A DNA stretch of 33,018 bases from DASZZV01 sp035544835 (GTDB taxonomy: Bacteria; Acidobacteriota; Thermoanaerobaculia; Gp7-AA8). Location: assembly GCA_035544835.1 (NCBI GenBank), contig DASZZV010000149.1, positions 1-33,018 of the forward strand, read 5' to 3'. How positions within the stretch are numbered: position 1 is the first letter of the stretch; the number at the start of each line of letters is the position of its first letter. Below, piece by piece: positions 32,380 to 33,018 of the stretch. The translations under genes were made by a program, and so were the position numbers. The notes beneath the pieces were generated by a model that saw nothing but the letters and a program-made list of their open reading frames with translations, ran no database searches and was not told the DNA's origin.

Positions 32380-33018
32380 TCACAGCACGCGCGTGCCGAT
32401 GAGAACCGATGCTTCCTTCACCGGCAGCGGCCTGAAGAAAAAGAAGCCCTGGGCCCGGCTGATCGGTAGCTCGAGGACGACGGCGAGCTGTTCGGCCGTC
32501 TCGACTCCCTCGACGGTCACGTCGAGTCCCAGGATGGTGGCGAGCGCGGCGATCGTCTTCATGATCTCCACGGTCCGCGAATCGTGCAGCAACCGGCGGG
32601 TGAACGACTGATCGATTTTCAACGTCGTGAACGGATAGCGGTGGAGGGAGCTGAGCGACGCATAGCCGGTGCCGAAATCGTCGAGACTCAGGCGAAGGTC
32701 GAGCTCGCGCAACGCAGTGAGCAACGACATGGCGTGCTCCTCATTCTCGACGATGACGCTTTCGGTCACCTCGAGATCCAGACATCGCGGATCGATGCCG
32801 CTCTCCCTCACGGCGGCCCGGATGTTCTCGACCAGCGTCGGTTGCAGGAATTGTTTGACCGAAAGATTGACGCTCATCAGCATTCCGCTGCCGTTCCAAA
32901 CACTCAACTGACGGCACGCTTCGCGCAGCACCCACTCGCCCAGCGGCACGATGAGACCCGTCTCCTCCGCCAACGGAATGAACTCCGCAGCCGATACGAG
33001 CTGATCTCCACGCTGCCA
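32380..33018 (-). CDS. EAL-domain protein, 3' part (cut by window edge)
   Basis: The frame stays open to the right edge, so the 5' part, including the EAL motif itself, lies outside. The visible 212 residues match the C-terminal two thirds of a cyclic-di-GMP phosphodiesterase domain: AAEFIPLAEETGLI, MSVNLSVKQFLQP (NxSxxQ), LDLEVTES, LSLDDFGTGYASL, LKIDQSFTRR, TVEGVET and AQGFFFFRPLP. The catalytic Glu, Asp-Asp and Lys positions of this part are kept, so the enzyme may be active. Degenerate GGDEF or PAS domains upstream are common in this family but cannot be seen here. Confidence 0.93.
   Translation of the reverse strand, partial: WQRGDQLVSAAEFIPLAEETGLIVPLGEWVLREACRQLSVWNGSGMLMSVNLSVKQFLQPTLVENIRAAVRESGIDPRCLDLEVTESVIVENEEHAMSLLTALRELDLRLSLDDFGTGYASLSSLHRYPFTTLKIDQSFTRRLLHDSRTVEIMKTIAALATILGLDVTVEGVETAEQLAVVLELPISRAQGFFFFRPLPVKEASVLIGTRVL

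Overview
The window looks like a chromosomal piece of a high-GC, Gram-negative-type bacterium, most likely an acidobacterium or close relative. The main reasons are a secreted protein of the acidobacterial VWFA-related type, an isoprenoid/lipid/envelope housekeeping block, several glycosyltransferases, and many intergenic palindromic repeats. No rRNA, tRNA or CRISPR array was seen, and phylum placement is inference only.

Region 1 (1-8257) is housekeeping. Five genes on the minus strand read truA, uppS, cdsA, dxr, rseP in transcription order with very short gaps or overlaps. They cover tRNA pseudouridylation, the polyprenyl carrier lipid, CDP-diacylglycerol, the MEP pathway and the site-2 protease. 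A VWFA-type secreted protein lies directly upstream in the same direction, and dapF is divergent. The first 400 bases carry no gene but two repeat families.

Region 2 (8258-17381) is a plus-strand surface-polysaccharide cluster. It holds two large multi-spanning membrane proteins, three GT2 and two GT4 glycosyltransferases, mostly overlapping. It contains no recognisable flippase. The phosphoglycosyl transferase that could start such a glycan (29630-31075) lies 12 kb away, next to an ATP-grasp enzyme.

Region 3 (17382-29253) is a mosaic. It has a MazEF-like toxin-antitoxin pair, glutamate dehydrogenase, a membrane Ser/Thr kinase with a low-GC extracellular domain, a Ste14-like methyltransferase, and an ice-binding-type (DUF3494) secreted protein downstream of a NarL-type regulator. 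It also has small lipoproteins, a Rid protein without the key arginine, a secreted cupin, a DUF192 protein and two decayed fragments that resemble each other.

Region 4 (29254-33018) holds a 150-base palindromic element, the sugar transferase, and a compact minus-strand operon of four overlapping reading frames: two very small ORFs, MntA-like and HepT-like, with hepT carrying an in-frame amber codon. The 3' part of an EAL-domain gene runs off the right edge.

The less ordinary items are the MntA/HepT operon with its two tiny upstream ORFs, the composite kinase, and the dispersed nested-palindrome elements, one of which is read in frame inside a membrane protein.
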